Shown: in pieces, positions 30,962 to 39,066 of the stretch
Layout: every line of letters starts with the position of its first letter
Numbering within the stretch: the stretch's first letter is position 1
From: an uncultured Flavobacteriaceae bacterium
GTDB lineage: Bacteria > Bacteroidota > Bacteroidia > Flavobacteriales > Flavobacteriaceae
Assembly (NCBI GenBank): GCA_947500575.1
Contig: CANMSI010000001.1
Coordinates: 558,001 to 622,000 of the forward strand
DNA: 64,000 nucleotides
Direction: 5' to 3'
Notes under the pieces: model-generated
Database searches by the model: none
The model's input: only the letters and a program-made list of their open reading frames with translations
What the model was told of the DNA's origin: nothing
Translations under genes and position numbers: made by a program

Positions 30962-31204
30962 ATGGATCAGATTCATAACGACTATGCTTCCGGGGAAGCA
31001 CAAGAGGTATTGAATCAGTTGCTTTCCATAGATTTAAAACATGTAATGGGGCAATCTGAATACAATTTGAACAATACTCACTATTCCATACTATATTTGG
31101 CAGACGGAGATCTTGAAAAATTAAAGGAATTGGTCATAGCTGCTAAAAGAGATTTTAGAGATGTAGTTAGTTCGGCTATAGAGATGAAAAAGAAAGAGAA
31201 ATAA
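30962..31204 (+). CDS. Small conserved-looking protein before ftsE
   Basis: An 80-residue protein starting MDQIHNDYASGEAQEVLNQL; a GTG start five codons upstream (30947) is also possible. It is soluble and probably helical, with LYLADGDLEKLKELVIAAKRD near the end. No domain is recognised. It ends 7 bp before ftsE and is probably translated from the same transcript, so a link to FtsE or cell division is possible but not shown. Confidence 0.6.
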   Translation: MDQIHNDYASGEAQEVLNQLLSIDLKHVMGQSEYNLNNTHYSILYLADGDLEKLKELVIAAKRDFRDVVSSAIEMKKKEK

Positions 31205-31211
31205 AGGTATC

Positions 31212-31895
31212 ATGGCAGAAAGTATATTGAAATTAAAGGATGTCGCTGTTTTTCAAAAAGACAGTATGGTATTAAATGACATTAATTTAGAAGTAAAAAA
31301 AGGAGAGTTTGTATATTTAATTGGAAAGACAGGAAGTGGAAAAAGTAGCTTTATGAAGACACTCTATGGCGATCTTCCACTAAAAGAAGGAAATGGACGT
31401 ATTGTAAACTTCAATCTTAAGACGATGGAAGAAAAAGACATTCCATTTCTAAGACGAAAATTAGGGATCGTTTTCCAAGATTTTAAATTATTACCAGATA
31501 GAAACATTAATAATAACTTGCTTTTTGTTCTGAAGGCTACTGGCTGGAAAGATTCAGAAAAAATGAATGCAAAGACCGAGGAAGTATTGGATAAAGTGGG
31601 AATGAAAACCAAAGGTTTTAAATTTCCACACGAACTCTCTGGAGGAGAACAACAGCGTATTGCTATTGCCAGAGCTTTGCTCAATGATCCAGAACTTATT
31701 TTAGCGGATGAACCTACTGGAAATTTAGACCCCCAAACAAGTGTAGAGGTAATGAAAGTACTCCAAGAAATTAATGCTACTGGGAGGACTATTTTAATGG
31801 CTACGCATGATTATGCGCTTATTTTAAAATACCCTTCTAAAACCCTTAAGTGCGATGGCAATAGAGTATTTGAAGTAGTTCAAAAAGCGGTGTAA
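31212..31895 (+). CDS. ftsE: Cell division ATP-binding protein FtsE
   Basis: Cytoplasmic ABC ATPase that, with the membrane protein FtsX, controls peptidoglycan hydrolases at the division site. The 227-residue chain has Walker A GKTGSGKSSF, the Q-loop FQDFKLLPDRNI that is typical of FtsE, signature LSGGEQQRIAIARALL and Walker B LILADEPTGNLD. FtsX is not next to it; an unlinked ftsX would be usual in this phylum. The following NUDIX gene begins 1 bp after its stop. Confidence 0.88.
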   Translation: MAESILKLKDVAVFQKDSMVLNDINLEVKKGEFVYLIGKTGSGKSSFMKTLYGDLPLKEGNGRIVNFNLKTMEEKDIPFLRRKLGIVFQDFKLLPDRNINNNLLFVLKATGWKDSEKMNAKTEEVLDKVGMKTKGFKFPHELSGGEQQRIAIARALLNDPELILADEPTGNLDPQTSVEVMKVLQEINATGRTILMATHDYALILKYPSKTLKCDGNRVFEVVQKAV

Positions 31896-31896
31896 T

Positions 31897-32289
31897 ATGA
31901 TTGATAAACTTGCATGGATTCATTTAGCAAACCAACGTATTCTTAGCACACGCAGCAAAGGAAAAGAAGTCTTCTATATCCCAGGAGGTAAAAGAGAACA
32001 AGGAGAATCAGACCAAGAGGCATTGGTACGAGAAATAAAAGAAGAACTATCAGTAGATTTGGAAGAAACATCTATTGCCTATCTGGGCACTTTTAAAGCA
32101 CAGGCAGATGGGCACCCTAAAGGTGTTATGGTACAAATGACCTGCTATACTGCTGCTTATACAGGTACTTTAAAAGCTGCCTCGGAAATTGAAGAAATGC
32201 GATGGCTTCAAAATAGTGACAGAGACAAAATTGCCGCCGTAGATCAACTAATTTTTAACTATTTGAACGAAAAAGGGAGCTTAGCGTAA
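31897..32289 (+). CDS. NUDIX hydrolase
   Basis: The 130-residue cytoplasmic protein carries a complete Nudix box (GGKREQGESDQEALVREIKE and EL directly after), matching GX5EX7REUXEEXGU. Such enzymes hydrolyse nucleoside diphosphates linked to another group, often damaged nucleotides or NADH-type cofactors; the substrate here is unknown. It follows ftsE with 1 bp of separation and precedes ppgK. Confidence 0.85.
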   Translation: MIDKLAWIHLANQRILSTRSKGKEVFYIPGGKREQGESDQEALVREIKEELSVDLEETSIAYLGTFKAQADGHPKGVMVQMTCYTAAYTGTLKAASEIEEMRWLQNSDRDKIAAVDQLIFNYLNEKGSLA

Positions 32290-32352
32290 TCCCTATTTTC
32301 CGAACCCCAAAAGTTTTTGTTTCTTTGCAAACCTCAACCATAAACTATTTGA

Positions 32353-33093
32353 ATGGAAGTCTTAGGTATTGATATAGGTGGCTCTGGTATAAAAGGCGCC
32401 TTAGTAGATACAACCACAGGAGAAATGCTTACCAAACGTTTCCGTATCCCAACCCCTCCCTCTAGAAGACCCAAAGAAATGGCAGAAGTAGTTGCCCAAA
32501 TTGTGCAACATTTTGATTATAAAGGCCCCATTGGCTGTGGATTTCCTTCGGTAATCAAGAAAGGGGTATGCATTACTCAAGGAAACCTGCATAAATCATG
32601 GGTAGGAACCAATGTAGAAGAACTCTTTAGTAAAACCACAGGACTTCCTGTAAGAGTAGTAAATGATGCAGATGCGGCCGGTTTTGCGGAGATTAATTAT
32701 GGAGCAGGAAAAGACATCTCTGGTTTTGTAATAATGATTACCATTGGCACTGGACTAGGAAGTGGTGCATTTTTAAATGGCCAATTGATTCCCAATTTTG
32801 AGCTGGGTCAGATTCCTTATAAGAAACATAAAAAAATTGAATTGTGGGCGGCGGCTTCAGCAAAGGAACGCGAGGAACTTAGTTACGAAGAATGGGGTAA
32901 GCGTTTTAATAAATTCCTGAATTACGTAGAACTTATCAATGCTCCAGACCTGCTAATTATTGGCGGAGGAACTTCAAAACATTTTGATGAATTTAAGGAT
33001 CAATTAAAGCTAAACACTCCGTTTGTGAAAGCAAAATTATTGAATTATGCTGGGGTAATAGGAGCCGCTGCAGCGGCACCTCAATCAAAATAA
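32353..33093 (+). CDS. ppgK: Polyphosphate glucokinase (ROK family)
   Basis: Phosphorylates glucose using inorganic polyphosphate or ATP. The 246-residue protein starts MEVLGIDIGGSGIKGALVDT, the phosphate-binding motif, and has VRVVNDADAAGFAE (catalytic Asp), MITIGTGLGSGAFLNG and a final LLIIGGGTSKHF. Both the length and the ELGQIPYK segment match polyphosphate glucokinases rather than ATP-only ROK kinases. Its last 13 bp overlap the convergent MGMT-like gene. Confidence 0.85.
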   Translation: MEVLGIDIGGSGIKGALVDTTTGEMLTKRFRIPTPPSRRPKEMAEVVAQIVQHFDYKGPIGCGFPSVIKKGVCITQGNLHKSWVGTNVEELFSKTTGLPVRVVNDADAAGFAEINYGAGKDISGFVIMITIGTGLGSGAFLNGQLIPNFELGQIPYKKHKKIELWAAASAKEREELSYEEWGKRFNKFLNYVELINAPDLLIIGGGTSKHFDEFKDQLKLNTPFVKAKLLNYAGVIGAAAAAPQSK

Positions 33094-33488
33094 AACATCG
33101 CTTCTTCGGGTATTCTTATTTTCACCTGATCATTTTTTGTGAAGAGCAGTTGAAAACCTTCTTGTTCCAATACCGAAGCCCATTGGGCATAGTTTGCAAG
33201 TTTCACCATCATTCCATTGGTTCTTACTACCCTCCAAAAAGGAATGGAACTCACATCAGGGCTTTTAGATAAAGCTTTTAAATGGTTCCCCGTTCTCATA
33301 GGACAACTTACATCTGCTCCATATTGCGAAGCCATCTTTTTAGCCAAGACATCTATAGTTGTAATCTTTCCTAGTGGAATGGCCTCTACCAATTCAGAAA
33401 CCATTATTAAGGAAGGATGTAACATACGGCCTTTTCCGTAGAATTTTTGCATTTTCTCAGGAACTGGTACAATGGTAGGTGCGCTCAT
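33081..33488 (-). CDS. MGMT/ATL-like DNA-binding protein without the catalytic cysteine
   Basis: The 135-residue protein has the C-terminal DNA-binding domain of O6-alkylguanine-DNA alkyltransferases: LVEAIPLGKITTIDVLAKK (helix-turn-helix), MRTGNHLKALSKSP and IPFWRVVRTNGMM. In active enzymes the last segment reads PCHRV; here the cysteine position is Phe and the next is Trp, so it cannot accept alkyl groups. Alkyltransferase-like proteins (ATL) of this kind flag lesions for nucleotide excision repair. It overlaps ppgK by 13 bp at the 3' end and the upstream gene by 4 bp. Confidence 0.78.
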   Translation of the reverse strand: MSAPTIVPVPEKMQKFYGKGRMLHPSLIMVSELVEAIPLGKITTIDVLAKKMASQYGADVSCPMRTGNHLKALSKSPDVSSIPFWRVVRTNGMMVKLANYAQWASVLEQEGFQLLFTKNDQVKIRIPEEAMFYFD

Positions 33489-33931
33489 AAACGGATTTCT
33501 TTTAAAGTTTCTCTCCTAAATAGTTTTAAAGTAATATAGCAGGCAATCCACATTTCAATAGCGCTTAAAGGAAGTGTTACACATAAAGTATTCCAAGAAG
33601 TGAATCCCATATTTGCGGCACCAACCCAGAACAATACAAAAAAGAAAGTCCATGAAAATAGAGATGCAATACCTATACTTTTTCTGTTATGTCCAAAGAG
33701 CTGAAGGCAGGCCCAACAACTAATTACCACCATAATAGTTAGTAGCATATCCCAAAGTCCCCAAATAGCAAAAATCCAAATATTCATCTCCGCTACATCC
33801 ATTCTTTCAGGGAAATAGGCTTTTGTTTTAGGGATCACAAAAAGAAAATAGCGCAAAACTTCCGATATATGAATCCAAATACTCGTAATCATGACCGTTT
33901 TTACAAAATGACGCAGGGATAATTCTTTCAT
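33485..33931 (-). CDS. Small four-helix membrane protein, unknown
   Basis: The 148-residue protein has about four hydrophobic helices (VKTVMITSIWIHISEVLRYF, IFAIWGLWDMLLTIMVVISC, IASLFSWTFFFVLFWVG, WNTLCVTLPLSAIEMWIACY). No family is recognised. It starts 1 bp after the sigma factor gene ends and overlaps the MGMT-like gene by 4 bp, so the three form one transcription unit. It may be regulated by, or work with, the sigma factor. Confidence 0.7.
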   Translation of the reverse strand: MKELSLRHFVKTVMITSIWIHISEVLRYFLFVIPKTKAYFPERMDVAEMNIWIFAIWGLWDMLLTIMVVISCWACLQLFGHNRKSIGIASLFSWTFFFVLFWVGAANMGFTSWNTLCVTLPLSAIEMWIACYITLKLFRRETLKEIRL

Positions 33932-33932
33932 T

Positions 33933-34739
33933 TCACAAACTACTTAAGGTTTCCTTCATTTTCTGTATTACATTTTCCGGAGTACTAAATTGAGGAGTTG
34001 ATCTAAAAATTGCTGCCGACTTTTCCAAGGTTGAAATCTTATTTACCAGTTCAATGCTGCGCTCTTTATGCGTTGCAAACTTTAAGTTCTTAGGATCTAT
34101 TTGACCTCCTTGAATTAGAAAATCTACTTTTTTAGAACACCTGCAGGGATTGTTCGGATTTGCCAAGCCACATTTGGATTGCATAAAATTACGCAACTTG
34201 GATTTGGCCCTAGAAATGTGTTTTCTAAAATTTTCGGGACTTATGTTTAGCAGCTCCCCTCCTTCTCTACTATTAAAATCTAACAAAACGCCTAAAATGT
34301 AAACCATTCTAGAGGTATCCGTCAAACACAGGAGCATACCATGCGTACAACTCACTTTTACTTCCTCTTCTAACAGCAACTGCTCTCCCCTATTCTGCGT
34401 ATATTGAATGGTATTGGATTGCCCAGAATCAATCATAACGGCATAATCTTCAAAAGAAGTGGTGGTTTCTATCTTTCGCTTTTTCTTATAATTGAGCAAA
34501 TAATTAGTAGCTATCCGATAGACCCAAGTAGTAAGCTTGCTATCTTCTTTAAAAGTACTTAGATGTGTAACTATTTTTACCAAAATTTCTTGAGTAGCAT
34601 CTTCTGCTTCCGCCGGAAACAGCAACATCCTTAACGACAGATTGTATACCAAATCACGTACACTTTCAATCACCTTTCCCAAGGCGTTTCTATCTCCCTC
34701 CTTGGCTTTTTGAACCCAAATATCTAATCTATTTTTCAT
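33933..34739 (-). CDS. ECF-type sigma-70 factor with C-terminal extension
   Basis: RNA polymerase sigma factor of the sigma-70 family. The start at 34739 is an ATG; a GTG three codons upstream is also in frame. Region 2 is seen in YNLSLRMLLFPAEAEDATQEIL and KLTTWVYRIATNYLLNY, and region 4 in LLDFNSREGGELLNISPENFRKHISRAKSKL. After this, about 80 extra residues carry a Cys-x-Cys motif (CGLANPNNPCRC) and a helical tail, which is not part of the canonical core. It is the first gene of a three-gene leftward unit with a membrane protein and the MGMT-like protein. Confidence 0.85.
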   Translation of the reverse strand: MKNRLDIWVQKAKEGDRNALGKVIESVRDLVYNLSLRMLLFPAEAEDATQEILVKIVTHLSTFKEDSKLTTWVYRIATNYLLNYKKKRKIETTTSFEDYAVMIDSGQSNTIQYTQNRGEQLLLEEEVKVSCTHGMLLCLTDTSRMVYILGVLLDFNSREGGELLNISPENFRKHISRAKSKLRNFMQSKCGLANPNNPCRCSKKVDFLIQGGQIDPKNLKFATHKERSIELVNKISTLEKSAAIFRSTPQFSTPENVIQKMKETLSSL

Positions 34740-34856
34740 CGCTTTCACAAATTAGACAATTTGTAATAAGGGAGTGTGACATAATTCCCTATTTAATCTT
34801 TTTTTAAGTATAACCTATTTACACTAACTTGTTGTTCATCTAGAACCACTGAACAT

Positions 34857-37800
34857 ATGAATTTATCCATACCAAGAAGATTAGGCCTACTCCTTTGTAG
34901 TTTATTATTTTTTGCTGGATGCGCTACTGAGTATCAAAAGGTACTAGATGTTTCGCAAAACGCAAAAATTGTGCTGATTGGGAACAACCTTGGCTCCCGG
35001 ATGCAAAATTTTGGTTTTTTTGAAGCTGCCCTGCATCAACGTTATCCAAAAAGTGAATTAATCATTAGAAATATGTGCGATGGGGGAAATACACCGGGGT
35101 TTAGACCGCATTCTGGAAGACCATCTCCCTGGGCATTCCCATCTGCTTCGAATTATCAAAATGAACTTGCTAAAAATTCAGGGAGTGAAGGACACTTTGA
35201 GACTCCTGATCAATGGTTAACACGCTTGCAAACCGATATTATTATTGCTTTTTTTGGTTATAACGAGTCTTTTCAAGGAAAAGAAGGGCTTTCTAATTTT
35301 AAAGAAGAGTTAACTGCTTTTGTGACGCATACGAAGGCGCAATTATATAATGGAAAATCTGCTCCGCAGATTGCATTGGTTTCTCCCATAGCCTTTGAAA
35401 ACCTTAGCAAAGAACAAGACCTCCCCAATGGAGAAAAGGAGAACAAAAATCTTCTGTTGTACACAACAGCAATGAAAGAAATAGCAGAAGCGCATCAAAT
35501 TATATTTTTAGACGCATTTGCTCCTTCAAAAGAATGGTTTAACGAAAACACGCCCCTTACCATAGATGGTTCACAGTTAAATAAAAAGGGGTATAAGCGT
35601 TTCTCAAATTTATTAGCAGATGCACTATTCGGAAAAAAAGCATTGTCAGATATCAATCATAAAGCACTGCTCGAAGCAGTAAATGAAAAGAACTTCTTCT
35701 GGCATAATGATTTTAAAATCCCCAACGGAGTGCATGTGTTTGGAAGACGTTATGATCCTTATGGTTCCGACAACTATCCAGATGAACTTAAAAAAATAAG
35801 GGAACTAACTTCCATTCGGGATACCGCAATTTGGGCAGTAGCTAAAGGAGAACCCTACGATGTTGATGCAGCTGATAGTGCCACAACACCCTTAAAAGAA
35901 ATACAAACAAACTATACGCCTGGTAATTCCAATGGAGATCAAAACTATCTATACGGTGCAGATGCTGAGGCTACTTTAAGTGTGCCACCCGGTTATAAAG
36001 TAAGTCTTTTTGCTTCTGAAAAAGAGTTTCCGGATTTGGCCAATCCAGCACAATTATCTTTTGACAATAAGGGAAGATTATGGGTGGCCACGCTACCTTC
36101 CTATCCACACTATAAACCAGGAGATGCCAAAGCCAATGATAAAATATTGATTTTGGAAGATACTGATGCCGATGATAAGGCAGATAAGCAAACGGTTTTC
36201 GCAGACCAATTGCACTTACCTATTGGTTTTGAGTTTGCTCCCGAAGGGGTTTATATTTCACAAGGAACCAACCTTAAACTGTATACAGATACCGATGGTG
36301 ATGACAAAGCAGATAGGATTGAGATTGTATTAAGTGGGTTTGATGATCATGACACTCACCATGCGATATCTGCTTTTAGTGCTGACCCTTCTGGAGCTAT
36401 TTATATGGCAGAAGGTACATTTTTACATACCAATGTAGAGACTTCCTATGGTACTGTGCGTGGCACAGGCGGAGGCTTCTACCGCTATACACCTCAGCGA
36501 AAAAAACTAGAAAGGGTAGCTCAACTGGCAATTCCAAATCCTTGGGGGATCGCCTTTGATGACTGGGGACAAGATTTCTTTGCAGAAACTTCGGGCCCTA
36601 AGGTACATTGGATGATGCCTAGTAATCTAAAACCACGCTATGGCATGGTAAATCCTAAAACCAAAGATCTTATAGAAGAAGCACATCGGGTACGCCCAAC
36701 ATCGGGATTGGAGTTTGTATCTAGCCGCCATTTTCCTGATGATGTGCAGGGCGATTTACTTATTTGCAACTCCATTGGTTTTTTAGGGATGAAACAGCAC
36801 AAAATGACCGATGATGGTACTGGTTATGCAACCAAACACCGACAAGATCTGCTGGTAGGCAGTGATGGTAATTTTAGACCTGTAGATATGGAGTTTGCAC
36901 CAGATGGATCCTTATATGTGGTGGACTGGCACAATATTTTAATTGGACATATGCAGCACAATGCCAGAGATCCCTTACGGGACCATGTACATGGAAGAAT
37001 CTATCGAATTACTTATCCCTCACGCCCGCTAGTAACACCAGCACAAATAGCCGATGCTACCATAAGCACTTTGCTAGACAATTTAAAATTACCAGAATAC
37101 AGAAGTCGCTATCGTACTAGAAGAGAACTAAGAGGCAGGGCTGCCGAGGAAGTGATTCCTGCATTAAAAAAATGGGTGCAAAATTTAGACAATAGGGAAG
37201 AAGCATATGAGCATCATTTATTAGAAGCCCTATGGGTTTCTTGGGGCTTAAATCAAATTGATATTGACATTTTAGATACAACTTTTAACGCAAAAGATCA
37301 TAAAGTTAGGGCTGCGGCTACCCGTGTTGCACGCTATGCAGGACATCAAATAGACAACCAAGACTTCCTTTTAAAAGCCGCTTCTGATCCGCACGGCAGG
37401 GTGCGTCTGGAAGCAATTGTGGCTGCGTCATGGCTACAAGAAAAAGAAGGAAAAGAAATTATTGCTGCTGCTGAAAAACATCCTTTGGACGATTGGATGA
37501 TCCCTTCCTTAAATTTTGCCAAGGCACAATTAGAAAACACCTGGACAGAAAAAGTAGAGGAACAACTTGTTGCCTCCCATCTAAAAGGCAAAGACTTGGA
37601 AACTTTCATGGCAGGAAAGAAAATCTATGAACGAGAAGGTTATTGCATTACTTGTCATCAAGAAAGTGGATCTGGGCTTGCCGCCTCTGGGTTTCCGCCG
37701 CTCCGAGGTATTGATTGGGTGGTGGGCAATGAAGATCGACTTGTAAAACTTACCCTAAACGGTCTTTATGGACCTATCAGTGTCATGGGAAAAGACTATC

Positions 37801-38000
37801 CAGGACAAGTACCCATGATGGCTTTTGGAGATTTGCTTACCGACCAGGAAATTGCTCAGGTTCTTACATATGTTCGCAATGCTTTTGGCAACAAAGCTTC
37901 TATGATTACACCAGAAACCGTAAACCGCATTCGAAAAGAAACTAGTTCCAAAGAAGGCTTTTACACGGCGGATGAATTATTAAAAATGCATCCCAATTAA
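34857..38000 (+). CDS. PVC-type heme-binding dehydrogenase lipoprotein with SGNH-like domain
   Basis: The 1047-residue product has a lipoprotein signal (LGLLLCSLLFFAGC). Residues 30-290 resemble an SGNH/GDSL hydrolase (AKIVLIGNNLGSRM, IIIAFFGYNES, LTIDGSQLNKKGYKRF), but the usual Ser of GDS and the DxxH histidine appear to be replaced. Residues 375-710 form a beta-propeller of the PVC-type membrane-bound dehydrogenase kind (PPGYKVSLFASEKEF, FDNKGRLWVATLPSYP, GSLYVVDWHNILIGHMQHN). HEAT-like repeats follow, then a C-terminal cytochrome c domain with C930-ITCH. It is followed 24 bp later by a ThuA-like gene. Substrate is probably a sugar or sugar alcohol, inferred only. Confidence 0.82.
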   Translation: MNLSIPRRLGLLLCSLLFFAGCATEYQKVLDVSQNAKIVLIGNNLGSRMQNFGFFEAALHQRYPKSELIIRNMCDGGNTPGFRPHSGRPSPWAFPSASNYQNELAKNSGSEGHFETPDQWLTRLQTDIIIAFFGYNESFQGKEGLSNFKEELTAFVTHTKAQLYNGKSAPQIALVSPIAFENLSKEQDLPNGEKENKNLLLYTTAMKEIAEAHQIIFLDAFAPSKEWFNENTPLTIDGSQLNKKGYKRFSNLLADALFGKKALSDINHKALLEAVNEKNFFWHNDFKIPNGVHVFGRRYDPYGSDNYPDELKKIRELTSIRDTAIWAVAKGEPYDVDAADSATTPLKEIQTNYTPGNSNGDQNYLYGADAEATLSVPPGYKVSLFASEKEFPDLANPAQLSFDNKGRLWVATLPSYPHYKPGDAKANDKILILEDTDADDKADKQTVFADQLHLPIGFEFAPEGVYISQGTNLKLYTDTDGDDKADRIEIVLSGFDDHDTHHAISAFSADPSGAIYMAEGTFLHTNVETSYGTVRGTGGGFYRYTPQRKKLERVAQLAIPNPWGIAFDDWGQDFFAETSGPKVHWMMPSNLKPRYGMVNPKTKDLIEEAHRVRPTSGLEFVSSRHFPDDVQGDLLICNSIGFLGMKQHKMTDDGTGYATKHRQDLLVGSDGNFRPVDMEFAPDGSLYVVDWHNILIGHMQHNARDPLRDHVHGRIYRITYPSRPLVTPAQIADATISTLLDNLKLPEYRSRYRTRRELRGRAAEEVIPALKKWVQNLDNREEAYEHHLLEALWVSWGLNQIDIDILDTTFNAKDHKVRAAATRVARYAGHQIDNQDFLLKAASDPHGRVRLEAIVAASWLQEKEGKEIIAAAEKHPLDDWMIPSLNFAKAQLENTWTEKVEEQLVASHLKGKDLETFMAGKKIYEREGYCITCHQESGSGLAASGFPPLRGIDWVVGNEDRLVKLTLNGLYGPISVMGKDYPGQVPMMAFGDLLTDQEIAQVLTYVRNAFGNKASMITPETVNRIRKETSSKEGFYTADELLKMHPN

Positions 38001-38024
38001 CCGTATTAATTTTTACTATACACT

Positions 38025-39002
38025 ATGAAATTAACGTCTCAACTTTTTGTTATCCTTAGTCTTATCATTGCCACTTCTTGCAAACAACAAGCAGCAAAAA
38101 CACCTGAGGTTACCAAGCCTTTAAAAATAGTATTTGTAACCGGCGATGAAGAATACCGTTCTGAAGAATCCATGCCTATGTTGGCTCAAATCGCAAAACG
38201 AGAATTAAATGTCGAAGTAAAGGTGTGTTATGCCCTGGATAGTCTTGGCTATATAGACCCTAATAGGTCTGATAATATTGCTGGTTTAGAAGCACTGGAA
38301 GAGGCAGATTTAATGGTGCTGTTTACGCGCTTTAGAGCCTTACCTACTAAACAACTGAAATACATTACGGACTATGCAGAGTCTGGACGCCCTATGGTAG
38401 GTTTTAGAACTTCAACACATGCCTTTTTATATGAAAACGATAGTAGCATGGTTGCTATGAATAATGAATGGCCTACCAAAGTTTTTGGACAGCAATGGAT
38501 TACCCACCACGGTCATTTTGACGATGGTAAATACCCAGTGACAGAAATTACCATTACGGATGCTACAACCAAGCACCCCATATTAAATGGTTTTGAGAAA
38601 TTTAAAGCCTATTCCTGGTTGTACCACGTGGATGAAGGAGATTGGAAATTGTATGGCGATAGTGCTCCCATTTTAAATGGGCATTCTCTTAAATCCAAAC
38701 ACGAAATGGAAGGAAATCTTGCACAATTTCCTTTAGACAATCCTGTGGCGTGGACCAAAACTTATACCGGTAAACAAGGTAAAACAGCACGGGTGTTTTT
38801 TACTACACTGGGTCATCCCTATGATTTTACACTGCCTGTAGTTCGTAAAATTTCTTTAAACGGCATGCTTTGGGCCTTAGGTATGGAAAGTGAAATTCCT
38901 ACAGAGGGAGTTAATGTAAGTTTGGATGCAGCCTACGAACCCAATAACTCTGGCTTTGGCACAAAGTTTAAACCCAATCGCAAACCTATACTGTTTGAAT
39001 AG
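38025..39002 (+). CDS. ThuA-like domain lipoprotein
   Basis: The 325-residue product has a lipoprotein signal (LFVILSLIIATSC, cysteine about residue 19) and the ThuA (trehalose utilisation) fold, a class I amidotransferase-like domain: LKIVFVTGDEEYRSEESMPM, LEEADLMVLFTRFRALPTKQ, YAESGRPMVGFRTSTHAF, FGQQWITHHGHF and RVFFTTLGHPYDF. ThuA-like genes often sit next to PVC-type dehydrogenases, as here; a role in sugar use is likely, but the reaction is unknown. Confidence 0.87.
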   Translation: MKLTSQLFVILSLIIATSCKQQAAKTPEVTKPLKIVFVTGDEEYRSEESMPMLAQIAKRELNVEVKVCYALDSLGYIDPNRSDNIAGLEALEEADLMVLFTRFRALPTKQLKYITDYAESGRPMVGFRTSTHAFLYENDSSMVAMNNEWPTKVFGQQWITHHGHFDDGKYPVTEITITDATTKHPILNGFEKFKAYSWLYHVDEGDWKLYGDSAPILNGHSLKSKHEMEGNLAQFPLDNPVAWTKTYTGKQGKTARVFFTTLGHPYDFTLPVVRKISLNGMLWALGMESEIPTEGVNVSLDAAYEPNNSGFGTKFKPNRKPILFE

Positions 39003-39010
39003 GCATCAAA

Positions 39011-39045
39011 AAAAAGCCCAACTACAATTAGCCGGGCTCTTTTTC
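39011..39045. terminator. Terminator between the ThuA gene and typA
   Basis: AAAAAGCCC at 39011-39019 pairs with GGGCT and a T run at 39034-39045, with a bulge and a 14-nt loop, between convergent genes. The stem is short, so it is only moderately supported. Confidence 0.5.
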
Positions 39046-39066
39046 TGTTTTTGGTAGTGCTAATCT

